From Kitagawia praeruptora (lineage: Eukaryota; Streptophyta; Magnoliopsida; Apiales; Apiaceae): 64,000 bases of DNA. A program made the translations under genes and the position numbers. Shown here piece by piece: positions 45,114-55,828 of the stretch. How positions within the stretch are numbered: position 1 is the first letter of the stretch; each line of letters opens with the position of its first letter. The stretch covers positions 15,777,501-15,841,500 of the forward strand of contig CM075346.1 of the NCBI GenBank assembly GCA_037693485.1. The letters are read 5' to 3'. The notes beneath the pieces are model-generated. The model did no database searches. It was given only the letters and a program-made list of their open reading frames with translations, and was not told the DNA's origin.

Positions 45114-46777
45114 TGTTTGCACTAAATCACGCAAGCGTACATGGTCACAAGTAATATATGAATAAGTCAAGTTCGTTCCCACATAGATGTGGTTTAGGTT
45201 TCATTTCAGTTAATGCCCCTATGCAACAATGTATGGTTTTTATTCACTGCTAAGACAATTAACAAATTTGGGTTTTGATTAACTAAAATTAATTGAAAAG
45301 TAATTTAACAAACTAAGTATTACTTAACTAACGAGAATTGGAATCGAATTACTTATGCGAGAGAAAACATGGGATCCTAACTTCATTAAATACTTCGCTT
45401 AGAGATGATGCCTTTAATCAATGTATATGATGGTAATGATATCTGATCAGACAACACGAAACAAGTATAGGCTACCTCTCAGTATACGAATACCAAACTA
45501 CTCATACATCCACACATGAGATAGAAGATGGGTAGACACCAATTATGTTTAGACCCTATATCTCTATAAGATTTGAAAACATAACGGTTGAAGAACAAGT
45601 TATCCATAAAGATCACATAGGGCAGCATAAGATAGTTCAAATTACGCTACAAATCATGATGTTAAAACATACATAATCCTATGCTAGCATGTCAAGTTCT
45701 AAATCTCAAGATTCACTCTCGTTTCACAAGAGATTAACAATCTAGATGTTAGTTATGCATCTAAACATTAAGCACAACCATACGAGGATATCAACAATTC
45801 ACCACACACAATTCTTTAAAGCAATCAAACTACTAAACTACATAAATAAATCCGTTAGAATCCCATGACAACGATTACTTCATAATCGAACCGTTCGTCA
45901 CCATGGGATCTGATGAAAACATGATAATAAACAAAGTCTGAATAAAAACAATAGTGTTAGAGTAATAAAGTTAAGAAAAAAAATCCCAAAAACATCCAAG
46001 AGTTCGCCTAATAGAAGAAAATGAAAAGTAGATCTAGATCTCCATTGCTTGTGACGAGCGTAGGAATCCTTCTCCAACTCTGAATCTCTGTCTCTCGGCT
46101 CTCTCTTTCTCTGTGTTATGGAGGTTGTTTTTTCAAATTATGATGATAGGATATGTGTATATAAGCCACATGAGTCTTATCCAACAAGAAACTACCAAAA
46201 CAGAATTAAAATAGAATTTCTGCAGTTCGGCACAAAATACGTTTCCTAAACTGATTCTGTTTTGAAGGAAAATTCGTAACTGACTTTTCTTCCGTATTTG
46301 TGAGCTTTTCCATTTGTATTTGGACATCTGGATCACTATATAATGGAAGAGAATTCCGTTATCTTCGTGTGGACTGTAAGATCGTCCAAAACGGACTTTT
46401 AGAACTCAAGATATGGCCCAAACAGTAAATCAGAAATTCTGCCAGCCGAGCCAAGCGCCCCTGCGCTCCAGGACTCTATCCAGGCGCCCCTGCGCCATCA
46501 ACAAGCGCAGCCGCGCTCCTGTAGTCTGCCGGAATGCTAATTTTGCTCGTTTTGCTTCATTTCTCCTCCGTTTTCCTTCGTTTCTTTTGCAACTTGTCAT
46601 GCTTTGCTTCTTGAACTCAAATCCACCATAAAATATGCGATTTGTATCTTCCAACCTTAATTTAGTAACCCTGCACAATCTCATGAAAACGAATCAAAAA
46701 CACAACATACTTGAGGCCAAGTTAATCAATTTAAGCCGATATGAAGCGTTCCAAGTGGATATAAAATCCACTTATCA
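45114..46777 (-). repeat. 3' LTR of element C
   Basis: Starts TGTTTGCACTAAATCACGC and ends CCACTTATCA on the plus strand. It carries the conserved block (46384-46424), a GCGC-rich patch (46448-46520) and a TTATATAC word on the minus strand (about 46157-46166). Its first 670 bp match 51186-51860 with several per cent of differences. Confidence 0.85.
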
Positions 46778-48603
46778 CACCCCCAAACTTAAACCGATGC
46801 TTGTCCTCATGCATAAACAGACTCGATACTACCTAACGCAATGCATGAATGCAACTAATATGAAAATGCAACAATCCCCTCGAACTAACCAAAACCAGCT
46901 AGCCAACAAATATCTCAAAGAATGCAACTAAATCCAAATAGAGCTCGACTAAGTCCCCATATACTAACAATACATGAACAGAAACGTGCGTGTGTGCGAT
47001 GCTCATCAGAAATACTCCTAACACTAGATCAAAATCATACCTATTCTTCGCCAAGACAATCACAGGTTTATAATTACAATAGACGGTAAACACTTCATAA
47101 CCTAGGGACACCTCCATCATCATTCGAGTTAGACAGGAATTCATGCTTTATTATTAAACAACTACGACACATAATACTATACACAACACGCACGCTTATT
47201 TAACCGTGCAATGGATGAGACCCCAAAAGGCTTATACAATAATACCCATGTAGAGAGCGTTAGGTTAGTGGATCCCAAACTATAAAAGCCTTAGGTCACT
47301 AGGCACAACGTCCCCTAGAACTTAATTGCTCGAGTATTAAAGAGCTCACCCTGGTTAATTTTGCATTTACACATTCACATAACTCTTTTTTTTCATTTTT
47401 TTCAATGCAATCTGGAATGAGTATTCTTATCCAACCCTAGACTACTCATAAAAATATGAGCCGACTACTAGCATTATTGACAAATATTAACAATTAGCAT
47501 GAAATCCCTGGTTTTCCCCAAACTTAGACTTTAGTGCTCCTACGCCATCAAGGGAATAACGAAAATTCTAAATATAAACAAGTGATTAAATCTAAGACAA
47601 CTAAACAAGCATGACCTCAACCTAGCCCAAAAGCAAACGAGGAGACTGTGTAAAAATTTTGTTTCTGAAGCATGCAAGTCAATTTCATAAGAACTATAAA
47701 TCAACCCTCTATTCATCATTACCACACTCAAATAGACATCAACTTACCAATCAGAATTAGCTCATCCTAAAGGATCATGAAATATGCATGCCATGAATGC
47801 AACTATCATGGACTCACATGGTATAAAAACACAATAACAAAATGTCCTATATGAAACAAACATGCAATAATACGAACATATATGAATGAGTTACTACTAA
47901 ACATGCAATATATATGATTCCTACATGACAATGACACACTACTAACTACTTACCCTTAAATCACCCAAAAACTTAAGATATTCAATGTCCTCATTGAAGG
48001 CAATAAAAAGGATAGTAGAGAACTTACTTAACTATCGGCTGGGCCACCCTCCTCGGGTGGTACATCTGGTGGTGGATAAACAGAACGAACTCCAAAAACT
48101 GGCCAAAGAAAACTCGCACCTTGAATCCCCTAAACTTGAATTAGAGAGTCCTTGAAAGCTTGAATGGGGTGAACGTTTTGAAGTAGAGATAGGGTTGCTC
48201 CTAACTGTTCATCATTTTTTTTGAATAAACAAAGTCTACCGAAACAGATGGGTAGCCTCCCACGAAGCGCTGTCGTTGACGTCATTTAGCCGGACGTTGC
48301 TTCCTCACTTCATGGCGGTTTCAAGAGAATAATATGATGACCCTTATTAGAAAGACCATTCACACAAATACTGACATCTTGTTTGCTCACTCCCAACATA
48401 ACTTTTCGTTCACTCTTCATCTTGATTTTTCCACCCGTCGACTTCTTCGCCTTCTTTTTCTTCCTCACACCTCTAAGGTGTTTATCCCTCTCAGCCGACT
48501 GAACAGAACACTCTTCTACCTCATCATCAACTATCCACCTTCTTAACACATTATCATGACCCTCTTCAAAAATCACTGACTCATCATTCAAAAGGACATA
48601 CCT
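46778..48603 (-). other. 3' non-coding part of element C
   Basis: No supported gene. It begins with the polypurine tract CACCCCCAAACTTAA (minus: TTAAGTTTGGGGGTG). Segments near 46930-47130 and 47170-47540 are clearly related to 24770-24990 and 25030-25440 of element A, so A and C share this region. The GGGAGGC...AGCGCT block is at 48248-48270. The 93-codon minus-strand frame at 48310-48591 has a basic stretch but no known domain. Confidence 0.6.
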
Positions 48604-49398
48604 CTAATGCGATGGAAGTTTTTCGAGCTTTACATTCGAGAGATCTTGTATGGAAGTTTTATCAACATCAATTTCCTCGAGAATCTTAACTGACTCAGAA
48701 TTCTCCGAAAAATTTGGAACACTAGGCACTGCATCCAATTTCAAATCACCTTTTTCTTCTTGGAAAGACAATGCAAGGGATTCCACAGAAAAGCACACTT
48801 CTGGATCATCTGAAATCTTCGTAGGAGCAAACACATTAAAAGTGGCCTTATCATCTTGCACCCGCATAGTTAGCTCCCCTTTCTGCACATCAATCAAAGT
48901 TCGGTCGGTAGCTAGGAATGGCCTTCCCAAGATGATGGGAATCATCTTACTTTCCTCAAAGTCTAGAATGACAAAATCAACAGGAAATATAAACTCATCC
49001 ACCTTTACCAAGACATCTTCCACTATTCCTCTTGGATATGTGATCGACCGATCAGCCAGCTGTAACGAGATATTTATAGGTTTCGGATCAGGTTGACCAA
49101 GTTGCTTAAAGACAGACAATGGCATCAGATTAATGCTAGCTCCCAAGTCACATAAACACTTGCCGAAAGGCAAGTTGCCGATGGTGCACGGGATGGTGAA
49201 AATTCCCGGATCTTCAAGTTTAGGAGGCAACTTTTGCTGCAGAACAGCACTGCACTCTTCCGTCAAAGCAACGGTCTCTAATTCATCGAGCTTCAACTTC
49301 CCTGATAAAATCCCCTTCATGAACTTAGCATAGCTCGACATCGTTTCTAGAGCTTCCGCAAAAGGAATATTAATGGACAATTTCTTGAAGACGTCCAA
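48604..49398 (-). CDS. Athila-type retropepsin (protease) of element C
   Basis: 264 codons open. The start, KLSINIPFAEALETMSSYAKFM, is the helical lead-in seen before Athila protease. The active site is CDLGASINLMP (~residue 85), D-L-G instead of the usual D-S/T-G as is normal in this group, and GRPFLATDRTLIDVQKG (~160-180) closes the fold. The last ~80 residues are an unrecognised acidic tail. It lies in another frame from the linker ORF upstream (49429-49779), so gag and protease are no longer joined. It would cut Gag if made. Confidence 0.8.
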   Translation of the reverse strand: MDVFKKLSINIPFAEALETMSSYAKFMKGILSGKLKLDELETVALTEECSAVLQQKLPPKLEDPGIFTIPCTIGNLPFGKCLCDLGASINLMPLSVFKQLGQPDPKPINISLQLADRSITYPRGIVEDVLVKVDEFIFPVDFVILDFEESKMIPIILGRPFLATDRTLIDVQKGELTMRVQDDKATFNVFAPTKISDDPEVCFSVESLALSFQEEKGDLKLDAVPSVPNFSENSESVKILEEIDVDKTSIQDLSNVKLEKLPSH

Positions 49399-49428
49399 AA
49401 ATTTTTAAAGTTGCTTTTCTTGACTTTT

Positions 49429-50294
49429 CTACAAGCGTCGAGGATATGGAGGAGGTGGATAGACATGCTTTTCTGGAGTCGGTGCTTTAGCTGATTCATC
49501 TTTTCTGGATTCTTCATGTACCAACTCTTGAGGCTCTTCATTAGACTTAGATTCCTTTTTAACCTCTTCATCAGCTTTCTTTGAGTTCCCCTCAGTCTCC
49601 TTACCACTTCTTAACATTAGTGCAGTGCAAGTCTCCTTTTCCTCACTCTTTGGATTTGGCTCGATGTCACTAGGAAGAGTTCCTTGCGGCCTATTTAGCA
49701 AAGCAGTAGCAATTTGCCCAATCTGATTTTCCAAGGTCGACTTGAGTGAGACAGCTTGACTTTTGCACATCAATCTCAACTCCTATAGTTCTGATTTTTC
49801 AGAAGTGGAAAGCACAGAACCTGCATGTGAATGTTGTTGTTGAAAACCCGAAGGTTGAGATTGCCTAGGGGCATACTGTTGCTAAAAATTCTGCCCTTGT
49901 TGCTGTTGAAAAATCTGGTTCTGCTGCTGCTGAAAATTCTGAGGATTGTAAGGCTTTGCTCCATATTGCTGACCTTGAAACTGCTGATTTTGTTGCTAGA
50001 ATGGTAGCATGTCACCCTGATAATTGCTCCAACTGTAATTCAGAGGATTTCTGTTGCTCGGATAATAGGTGGCTAGAGCTGGTTGCCGCGGTCTCTGAAA
50101 ATTGCTCACAAACTGTGCCGACTCACTAGATATGGCACATTGATTCGTCTCATGTGCACCGCACAAAGCTCACAAATACTAGCCACCTATTGAACTACAT
50201 AGTTAGTCAGAGACTCCACCTTCATAGTCAAAGCCTTCAACTGAGCTGCTATGGCTGTAGCTGTATCAACTTCCATAATTCCTGCTACCTTGCC
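49429..50294 (-). pseudogene. Gag linker of element C (Gln-rich, with stops)
   Basis: Between gag and protease the minus strand encodes Gln-rich runs (QQNQQFQGQQYGAKPYNPQ) with several stops, then an open piece 49429-49779 (ENQIGQIATALLNRPQGTLP, EEKETCTALMLRSGKETEGN) ending in YPPPPYPRRL. The latter motif is the same proline linker as in elements A and B. A knuckle-like C-E-L-C-G-A-H remnant lies near 50150-50175. Confidence 0.7.
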
Positions 50295-51004
50295 TTAAGA
50301 TAGTTTCTGAGTTGGATTATAATATTCATTAGCAGCCATCATCTCAATTAGGTCATAAGCTTCCTCGTAGCTCTTTGCCCACAAAGCTCCACCTGATGTT
50401 GCATTTAGAAAAGGTCTTGATTGTGCTCCCAACCCATTATAGAAACCATTAATCACCATCCAGTCAGGCGTACAATGATGAGGACACTTTCTAAGCATCT
50501 CCTTGTAACGCTCCCAAGCTTCACATAAAGATTCCCAGATTGCTGTGCAAATTGAGTAAGAGCATTCCTGATTGCTGCTGTTTTAGCCATTGGGAAGAAT
50601 TTAGTGAGAAACTTCTGAGCAAGATCCTCCCAAGTAGTAATGGAACCGGCTGGTAGAGAGTGTAACCAACCCTTAGCTTTATCCCTCAATGAGAATGGGA
50701 AAAGTCTCAATTTGACAACATCTTCCGACACACCATTGAACTTGAAAGTGTCACAGATCTTGATAAAATCTCGGATGTGCATATTAGGATCTTCCGTTGA
50801 AGCACCCCCAAACTGAACTGGATTTTGTACCATTTGAATCGTGCTAGGCTTGATCTCAAAGGTATTAACTGCAATGGCTGACCTAATAATGCTAGATTGA
50901 ATGTCATTGATCTTCGGCTGAGAATAATCCTTCAAAGCCTTAGCTACTGCTGCTCCTGCTGGTTCTCCCATCTTTTTAGTTGCTTCAAGTTTTTCTTCTG
51001 CCAA
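50295..51004 (-). pseudogene. gag: Athila gag (capsid) of element C, frameshifted
   Basis: The open piece 50453-51004 contains the retrotransposon capsid domain: FGGASTEDPNMHIRDFIKIC, LRLFPFSLRDKAKGWLHSLP, ITTWEDLAQKFLTKFFP. After ~165 residues the frame slips near 50500 and continues in 50295-50498 (DWMVINGFYNGLGAQSRPFL, YEEAYDLIEMMAANEYY). No ATG opens the first piece (TTG). The family is firm; the frame shift and stops make it a pseudogene. Confidence 0.8.
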
Positions 51005-51159
51005 TTTTTCCTAAAGAGTTTGAGAACGTGTTTGCATACATGCTCAAGTACCTGAAACACCAAGAAACTATCAACTATGTAAGAAACAATCCGAGTCAGT
51101 GAACTCTAACGACCACTAATGACAAGCACATAAACTAAAAATAAAACACACACACCGAT

Positions 51160-51185
51160 GATCCCCGGCAGTGGTGCCAAAAACC
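51160..51185 (-). other. Primer-binding site of element C (mutated)
   Basis: In element sense GGTTTTTGGCACCACTGCC then GGGGATC follows the 5' LTR. Two G-to-A type differences separate it from the sites of A and B (TGGCGCCGCTGCC). Confidence 0.75.
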
Positions 51186-51860
51186 TGTTTGCACTAAATC
51201 ACGCAAGCGTACGTGGTCACAAGTAATATATGAATAAGTCAAGTTCGTTCCCACAGAGATCTGGTTTAGATTTCAATTCAGTTAATGCACCTATGCAACA
51301 ATGTATGGTTTTTATTCACTGCTAAGACAATTAACAAATTTGGGTTTTGATTAACTAAAATTAACTGAAAAGCAATTTAAGAAACTAAGTATTACTTAAC
51401 TAACGAGAATTGGAATCGAATTACTTATGCGGGAGAAAACATAGGATCCTAACTTCATTAAATACTTCGCTTAGAGATGATGCCTTTAATCAATGTATAT
51501 GATGGTTATGATATCTGATTAGACAACACGAAACAAGTATAGGCTACCTCTCAGTATACGAATACCAAACTACTCATACATCCACAAAAGAGATAGAAGA
51601 TGGGTAGACACCAATTATGTTTAGACCCTATATCTCTATAAGATTTGAAAACATAACGGTTGAAGAAAAAGTTGTCCATAAAGATCACATAGGGCAACAT
51701 AAGATAGTTCAAATTACGCTACAAATCATGATGTCAAAACATGCATAATCCTATGCTAGCATGGCAAGTTCTAAATCTCAAGATCCACTATCATTTCACA
51801 AGAGTTTAACAATCTAAATGTTAGCTATGCATCTAAACATTAAGCACAACCATATGAGGA
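51186..51860 (-). repeat. Truncated 5' LTR of element C
   Basis: Matches 45114-45790 and stops abruptly after CATATGAGGA, where the intact copy continues with TATCAACAATTC. The missing part is U3 with the promoter. Confidence 0.85.
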
Positions 51861-52336
51861 TTCTTATTATGCAGAAGAATCATCCAAGCCTACTAAAGAA
51901 CCACCCAAGCCTACTGAATAGACTGCTGATGATATAGAAGCTCAACTGAAAGAAAAATGCAAAAAGGTCAACATGCTGAACAGTGAAGAACCAAATTATC
52001 AACCCTTTGTATTGGACCAACCTCTCAGAATCAAATATGTAAAAGAAGAAATCTATGTAGATAGCTTTCACAAGCTGAGGACCAGTATACTGAAGAGTCT
52101 GTACTGGAAAGTTATTGGATCATCTCACAAGCTAGAAATGCTATGTGCTTGGGAACTAGAAGAGATTTTCGATCGAAGATATGGTGAAGATCCAAAACTG
52201 GATAGAAAAAGGAGAGTATCCTTGAATGCTTTCCCTGGCAGGAGATTCAAACTTGATCAAGGCATTCTAAAATTCAGAACTTATGCCTATGGCCAGGAAT
52301 TATGGATGGACTTAAAGGATGTAAAGATGACCACTT
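51858..52336 (+). repeat. 479 bp duplicated piece of the old Copia's 3' ORF, copy 1
   Basis: Aligns without gaps to 53561-54039 (constant offset 1703) with about seven substitutions. It encodes the same segment (PNYQPFVLDQPLRIKYV, LDRKRRVSLNAFPGRRF) and has the same internal TAG. It is bounded left by the truncated LTR of C and right by CACTA-like DNA. Confidence 0.92.
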
Positions 52337-52668
52337 GACATGGCATGCTAGGCCCCACTGCTGACATGGCACGTGGGCCCCACTGCTAACGTGCCATGCT
52401 AGTGGGACCCATTGCTGATGTGGCATACTAGTGGGCCCCACTTTCGTGACATGGATTTGGGATTGTAGCTAATGTGAAATGCAACGCTTTTTGGTGTTAC
52501 ATTTACTTGCTATGTTGTTGCAATACATGTATTATGTAATGTTTTACTGCTGTTGCGCGTTGCATTATGTGTCTAATGCAACGGTCGTAGATGCAATGCC
52601 CCCTGGTGTTGCATTTGGTATAATGCAACGCTTTTTTGGCATAAAGCAACAGTAAATGTGGCGTTGCA
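52337..52668. mobile_element. CACTA-like subterminal fragment
   Basis: About 330 bp of repeats. First come four units of GACATGGCATGCTAGGCCCC-type sequence (TGGCA/TGCCA with GGGCCCCACTGCT). Then come copies, direct and inverted, of GCAACGCTTTTTGGTGTT and TGTTGCATT. Dense short repeats around GCAACG...TTGC are what I know from CACTA subterminal regions. No CACTA terminus is visible, so this is a truncated or deleted piece. Confidence 0.4.
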
Positions 52669-54197
52669 AAAGAGCACTTATGGCAAAGGACAGAATTACA
52701 AGTGTCTCTGTGAAAGTCAACCAGGAGAAAAACATCTTAAGAAGTGCAATTGACAGTATCAATGTTGAAAAAGATGTTGTCAACAAAGAAGTAAAAGATG
52801 TAGTCTACAAACAAATTGTCGAATGAGTAGAAGCAGCTGTCATAGAAGATGCTGTCATGCAGGAGAATGAAGTGACTGTCAACATGAACACTAAAGATAC
52901 TGTCAAAAGCAAGGATGAGGATGCTGTCATGGGTGAAGCCATAATAGCTCCTAAACCCAGAAGGAAAAAAGCCAAGGCAAAAGCCTAGTTCACTAGATAG
53001 GCATCTGAAGAGGCAAGAACTCAAAGAGCAAAGAAGGGCAAGACAATGTCCTCATGAAGGAAGAAGAAGCATACAGGGCGGAATCTAGTGAAACCAATTC
53101 GAAAAAGACGTGTAAACAGTTTTGAATTGATGAGAGAAAAGGCTCAACAAACAATCACGAGTGTTAAAGTAAAGCTAGATACCAACAATGATGCTACTCA
53201 ATATACTCTTCAGGAGGACAGAGCTAGACTCATGGATATTGAAAAAGACTTCACTATGGTAATTAATTCAAGAGTAATTACAAGTGAAGGTAAAGAGAGA
53301 CTTGGAAAAGTGAGGTGTAGAGTTGAATACTTTGTGTTGGAAAGAATAGTGGAGCTTCTGAAAGGTTATGACAATGTCCCCGGCAAAGTCATGGACCACA
53401 TCCAGAAATACCAAGCTGACAGATATGCATAATTCTATGAGTATTATGGTGACTAGCGAGCACATGATGATGCTGATATTGTTGTCAACTCAGATGAGGA
53501 AAAACTTTGTCATGACTATGATTGGGCAGAAATGGCTTCTCGATATACAGAAGCAGGAATGGATTCTTATTATGCAGAAGAATCATCCAAGCCTACGAAA
53601 GAACCACCCAAGCCTACTGAATAGACTGCTGATGATATAGAAGCTCAACTGAAAGAAAAATGCAAAAAGGTCAACATGCTGAACAGTGAAGAACCAAATT
53701 ATCAACCCTTTGTATTGGACCAACCTCTCAGAATCAAATATGTAAAAGAAAAAATCTATGTAGATAGCTTTCACAAGCTGAGGACCAGTATACTGAAGAG
53801 TCTGTACTGGAAAGTTATTGGATCATCTCACAAGCTAGAAATGCTATGTGCTTGGGAACTAGAGGAGATTTTTTATCGAAGATATGGTGAAGATCCAAAA
53901 CTGGATAGAAAAAGGAGAGTATCCTTGAATGCTTTCCCTGGCAGGAGATTCAAACTTGATCAAGGCATTCTAAAATTCAGAACCTATGCCTATGGCCAGG
54001 AATTATGGATGGACTTAAAGGATGTAAAGATGACCACTTCTCATCAGGTCCAACGGTACATTGATGAGATAGAAGATGATGCTATATTTCCTGATGAAAA
54101 GGGCTTAGTGCAAAGTCTCAAGGTGTACTTAAGAGAAGCTCTCAGCAGAGAGGAAGAAGCCAAACAGAAAAGGAAAGCTCAATCCCAAGCTAATTAA
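52669..54197 (+). pseudogene. C-terminal part of the old Copia's extra 3' ORF
   Basis: The frame continues through MAKDRITSVSVKVNQEK, a Lys-rich patch (PKPRRKKAKAKA), 53088-53432 (a helical stretch with VEYFVLERIVELLKGYDNVP), then 53676-54197 with LDRKRRVSLNAFPGRRF and a final RYIDEIEDDAIFPDEKG and Lys/Glu tail. Stops break it at about 52824, 52987, 53430, 53453 and 53622. Together with 42646-45065 it gives an ORF of a size comparable to the extra ORF of the SIRE copy. Confidence 0.65.
53561..54039 (+). repeat. 479 bp duplicated piece, copy 2 (in its native place)
   Basis: This copy reads on without interruption into the end of the ORF and then to the polypurine tract and LTR, so it is the original position. 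Copy 1 at 51858-52336 is the displaced one. Confidence 0.9.
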
Positions 54198-54390
54198 ATG
54201 TCTATATCTGCTGAACCTAGAGGAGTATCTATTTCTGCAGCTAGAATATTGTTCTGTGTATTGCAAAATTCTTAAAAATGTTCTAGATTCATCTACATTT
54301 ATCAGAAAGAAAGTTTTAACTATTCAGATCTATGTTAGTTAAGTTATCAACATGCTTAGATTGTAAATTTGTTGTTATTGTCCATAAAAA

Positions 54391-54405
54391 CAAATTGGGG
54401 GAGAT
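54391..54405 (+). other. Polypurine tract of the old Copia
   Basis: CAAATTGGGGGAGAT directly before the LTR start TGTTGGG. It is identical to the tract of the younger SIRE element. Confidence 0.9.
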
Positions 54406-55444
54406 TGTTGGGATTAATGGGTGATAGCTTAAAGACAACTTAACTATTTTATCATGCTTAGTTTAACTAAGTAGAAATACTATCACAGACAGAGTATGTT
54501 CTTGTAACCAAATAAGTTATTGTCATGTAATAAATGTATATCTTGGAAGAAGTTCACTTAATTGTTCAATCCTCACGGAATACATCAGGTCGACAACATG
54601 AATAACAATGTTACTGTCACAACATTGATAGTAAGGTTACAAGAAGACAGCATATTGCAAGTCATGACAGAATATCCAATCTGATAGCAACATTGGCGGA
54701 AGCATGGAGACAGCAACATTCTCACACTTTGACAGCAAGTCTGGAATTCCTGACAGCAATATTAGCGGGGATTCATACTGTCATCCAAAGTACATTCTTA
54801 TGACAGCAGACTTGGCGTCGATGGTTATTGTCTCAATGGAATTTTTTTGAATTGGGGATTCACCAAGTCAAACAATGTGACAGAAGATATGTTTAAGAAA
54901 CAGACGTGCTGCAGTATCCAAAGATTGTGGCAGACCTGCAAAGACTACGACAAAAGGTTGATAGATAACAAGACAAAGTATACCAATTCAAGGGTATGAT
55001 AGATCAATATCTACTGGGATTGTGTTAATTAGCTAAAAATAGAATGTATCTAGGTTGCTTTCATATGAACTGATAACTCTCATTAGATAGCAATTTAGGT
55101 AAGTCACATGGATATGCAAATTGTACTGCCACTTGAAAATGATAGCAGCTCCACAACCCGTGATGACAGTGATGCTAGAGAAAAGGGAGATATATGTAGA
55201 TCTTTCTATCATTCATTCTGTACATCTCTCAAGAACACGAATCTGGAGAAAACTATTTTTCTCTAGGTTGTATCAAAACATTGCAAAATAAATGAAATAT
55301 TTATTTTGTGAGAAACATCTTGAGTTACTATTTGTGTTTGTATTTCTTCAATGATAAATTAGAATCTTTATTGCTGTTGTTGAAGTAGAGATTTAATTTA
55401 TCAGTATTGCATTTAATCCCCTTCTGCAATACTCAGGACCAACA
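54406..55444 (+). repeat. 3' LTR of the old Copia
   Basis: 1039 bp, TGTTGGGATT...GGACCAACA, with a 6 bp terminal inverted repeat (TGTTGG/CCAACA). Its U3 is peppered with CTGTCA, GACAGCA and TTACTGTC words. GCCCT (55445-55449) is the expected right half of the target duplication; the left half is outside the window. Confidence 0.85.
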
Positions 55445-55625
55445 GCCCTTAGGGCTATGGTTAAGGTGTTATGTGGTAGTTTTTAATTGGCTCAAGGTTG
55501 TGCCCCACTTGCAAAAAAGTATATGCCCCTATGCATTCACATAAATCATCAAATAAAAATCCACCATATGACAAAAATTATTTCTAAAACATAGTCCTAA
55601 GGACTATGATTAACCGGACCCTTTA
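55445..55625. repeat. MITE-like sequence bounded by paired palindromes
   Basis: AGCCCTTAGGGCTATGGTTAA at the left and ATAGTCCTAAGGACTATGATT at the right (55591-55611) each form a perfect short palindrome. Read as inverted repeats they give CCTTAGGGCTATG and CCTTAGGACTATG. About 150 bp of AT-rich DNA lies between. It could be a small hAT-like MITE. Its exact edges are uncertain because the left palindrome abuts the Copia LTR. Confidence 0.35.
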
Positions 55626-55828
55626 ATTATTTACTCCTACAATTTATCAGTATTGCTTAACTTTCCGAGCAGGCGCACGGGTTTCATGCAAAGGTAGTAA
55701 GTACAATTAATTTGACTTTTTTGTCGGGTATTAATTTGACTTTTGGTGCAGATATTTTTTTCATGCTAGGTAGACAAGATGATTGGGCTTCTTTAATATA
55801 AAAATCAAACTTCGTCTTTTATAATTAA

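Larger units (their letters stand above)
45114..51860 (-). mobile_element. Athila-like element C: gag and protease only, promoter-side LTR truncated
   Basis: Minus-strand element with the Athila primer site, gag, linker, protease and Athila-type polypurine tract, but no reverse transcriptase or integrase. Its 3' LTR (45114-46777, 1664 bp) is whole. The 5' LTR keeps only 675 bp (51186-51860): in element sense the first ~990 bp, including the TATA region, are gone, and the break joins Copia sequence at 51858-51860 through the shared bases GGA. The left flank is GGGAG (45109-45113); no partner remains. Without a 5' promoter this copy should be silent. Confidence 0.85.
1092..55444 (+). mobile_element. 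Old plus-strand Copia element (SIRE-like), shattered by nested insertions
   Basis: Four separated blocks read as one element: 1092-2626 (gag end, linker, protease start), 29973-29999 (a scrap of protease), 38289-45113 (rest of protease, integrase, reverse transcriptase, RNase H, start of a 3' ORF) and 51858-55444 (end of the 3' ORF, polypurine tract, 3' LTR). Protein sense continues across each junction: the block before 2626 ends in a retropepsin motif plus GGK, 29978 onward continues with A-L-L-S-H-F-V, and 38299 onward continues with E-K-T-G-P. The 5' LTR and most of gag lie left of the window. Many in-frame stops show it is dead. It is the host in which everything from 2627 to about 52668 sits. 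Confidence 0.85.

Noticed and set aside
48650..49096. 148-codon plus-strand frame
   Set aside because: Antisense shadow of the element C protease, which has clear motifs on the minus strand.
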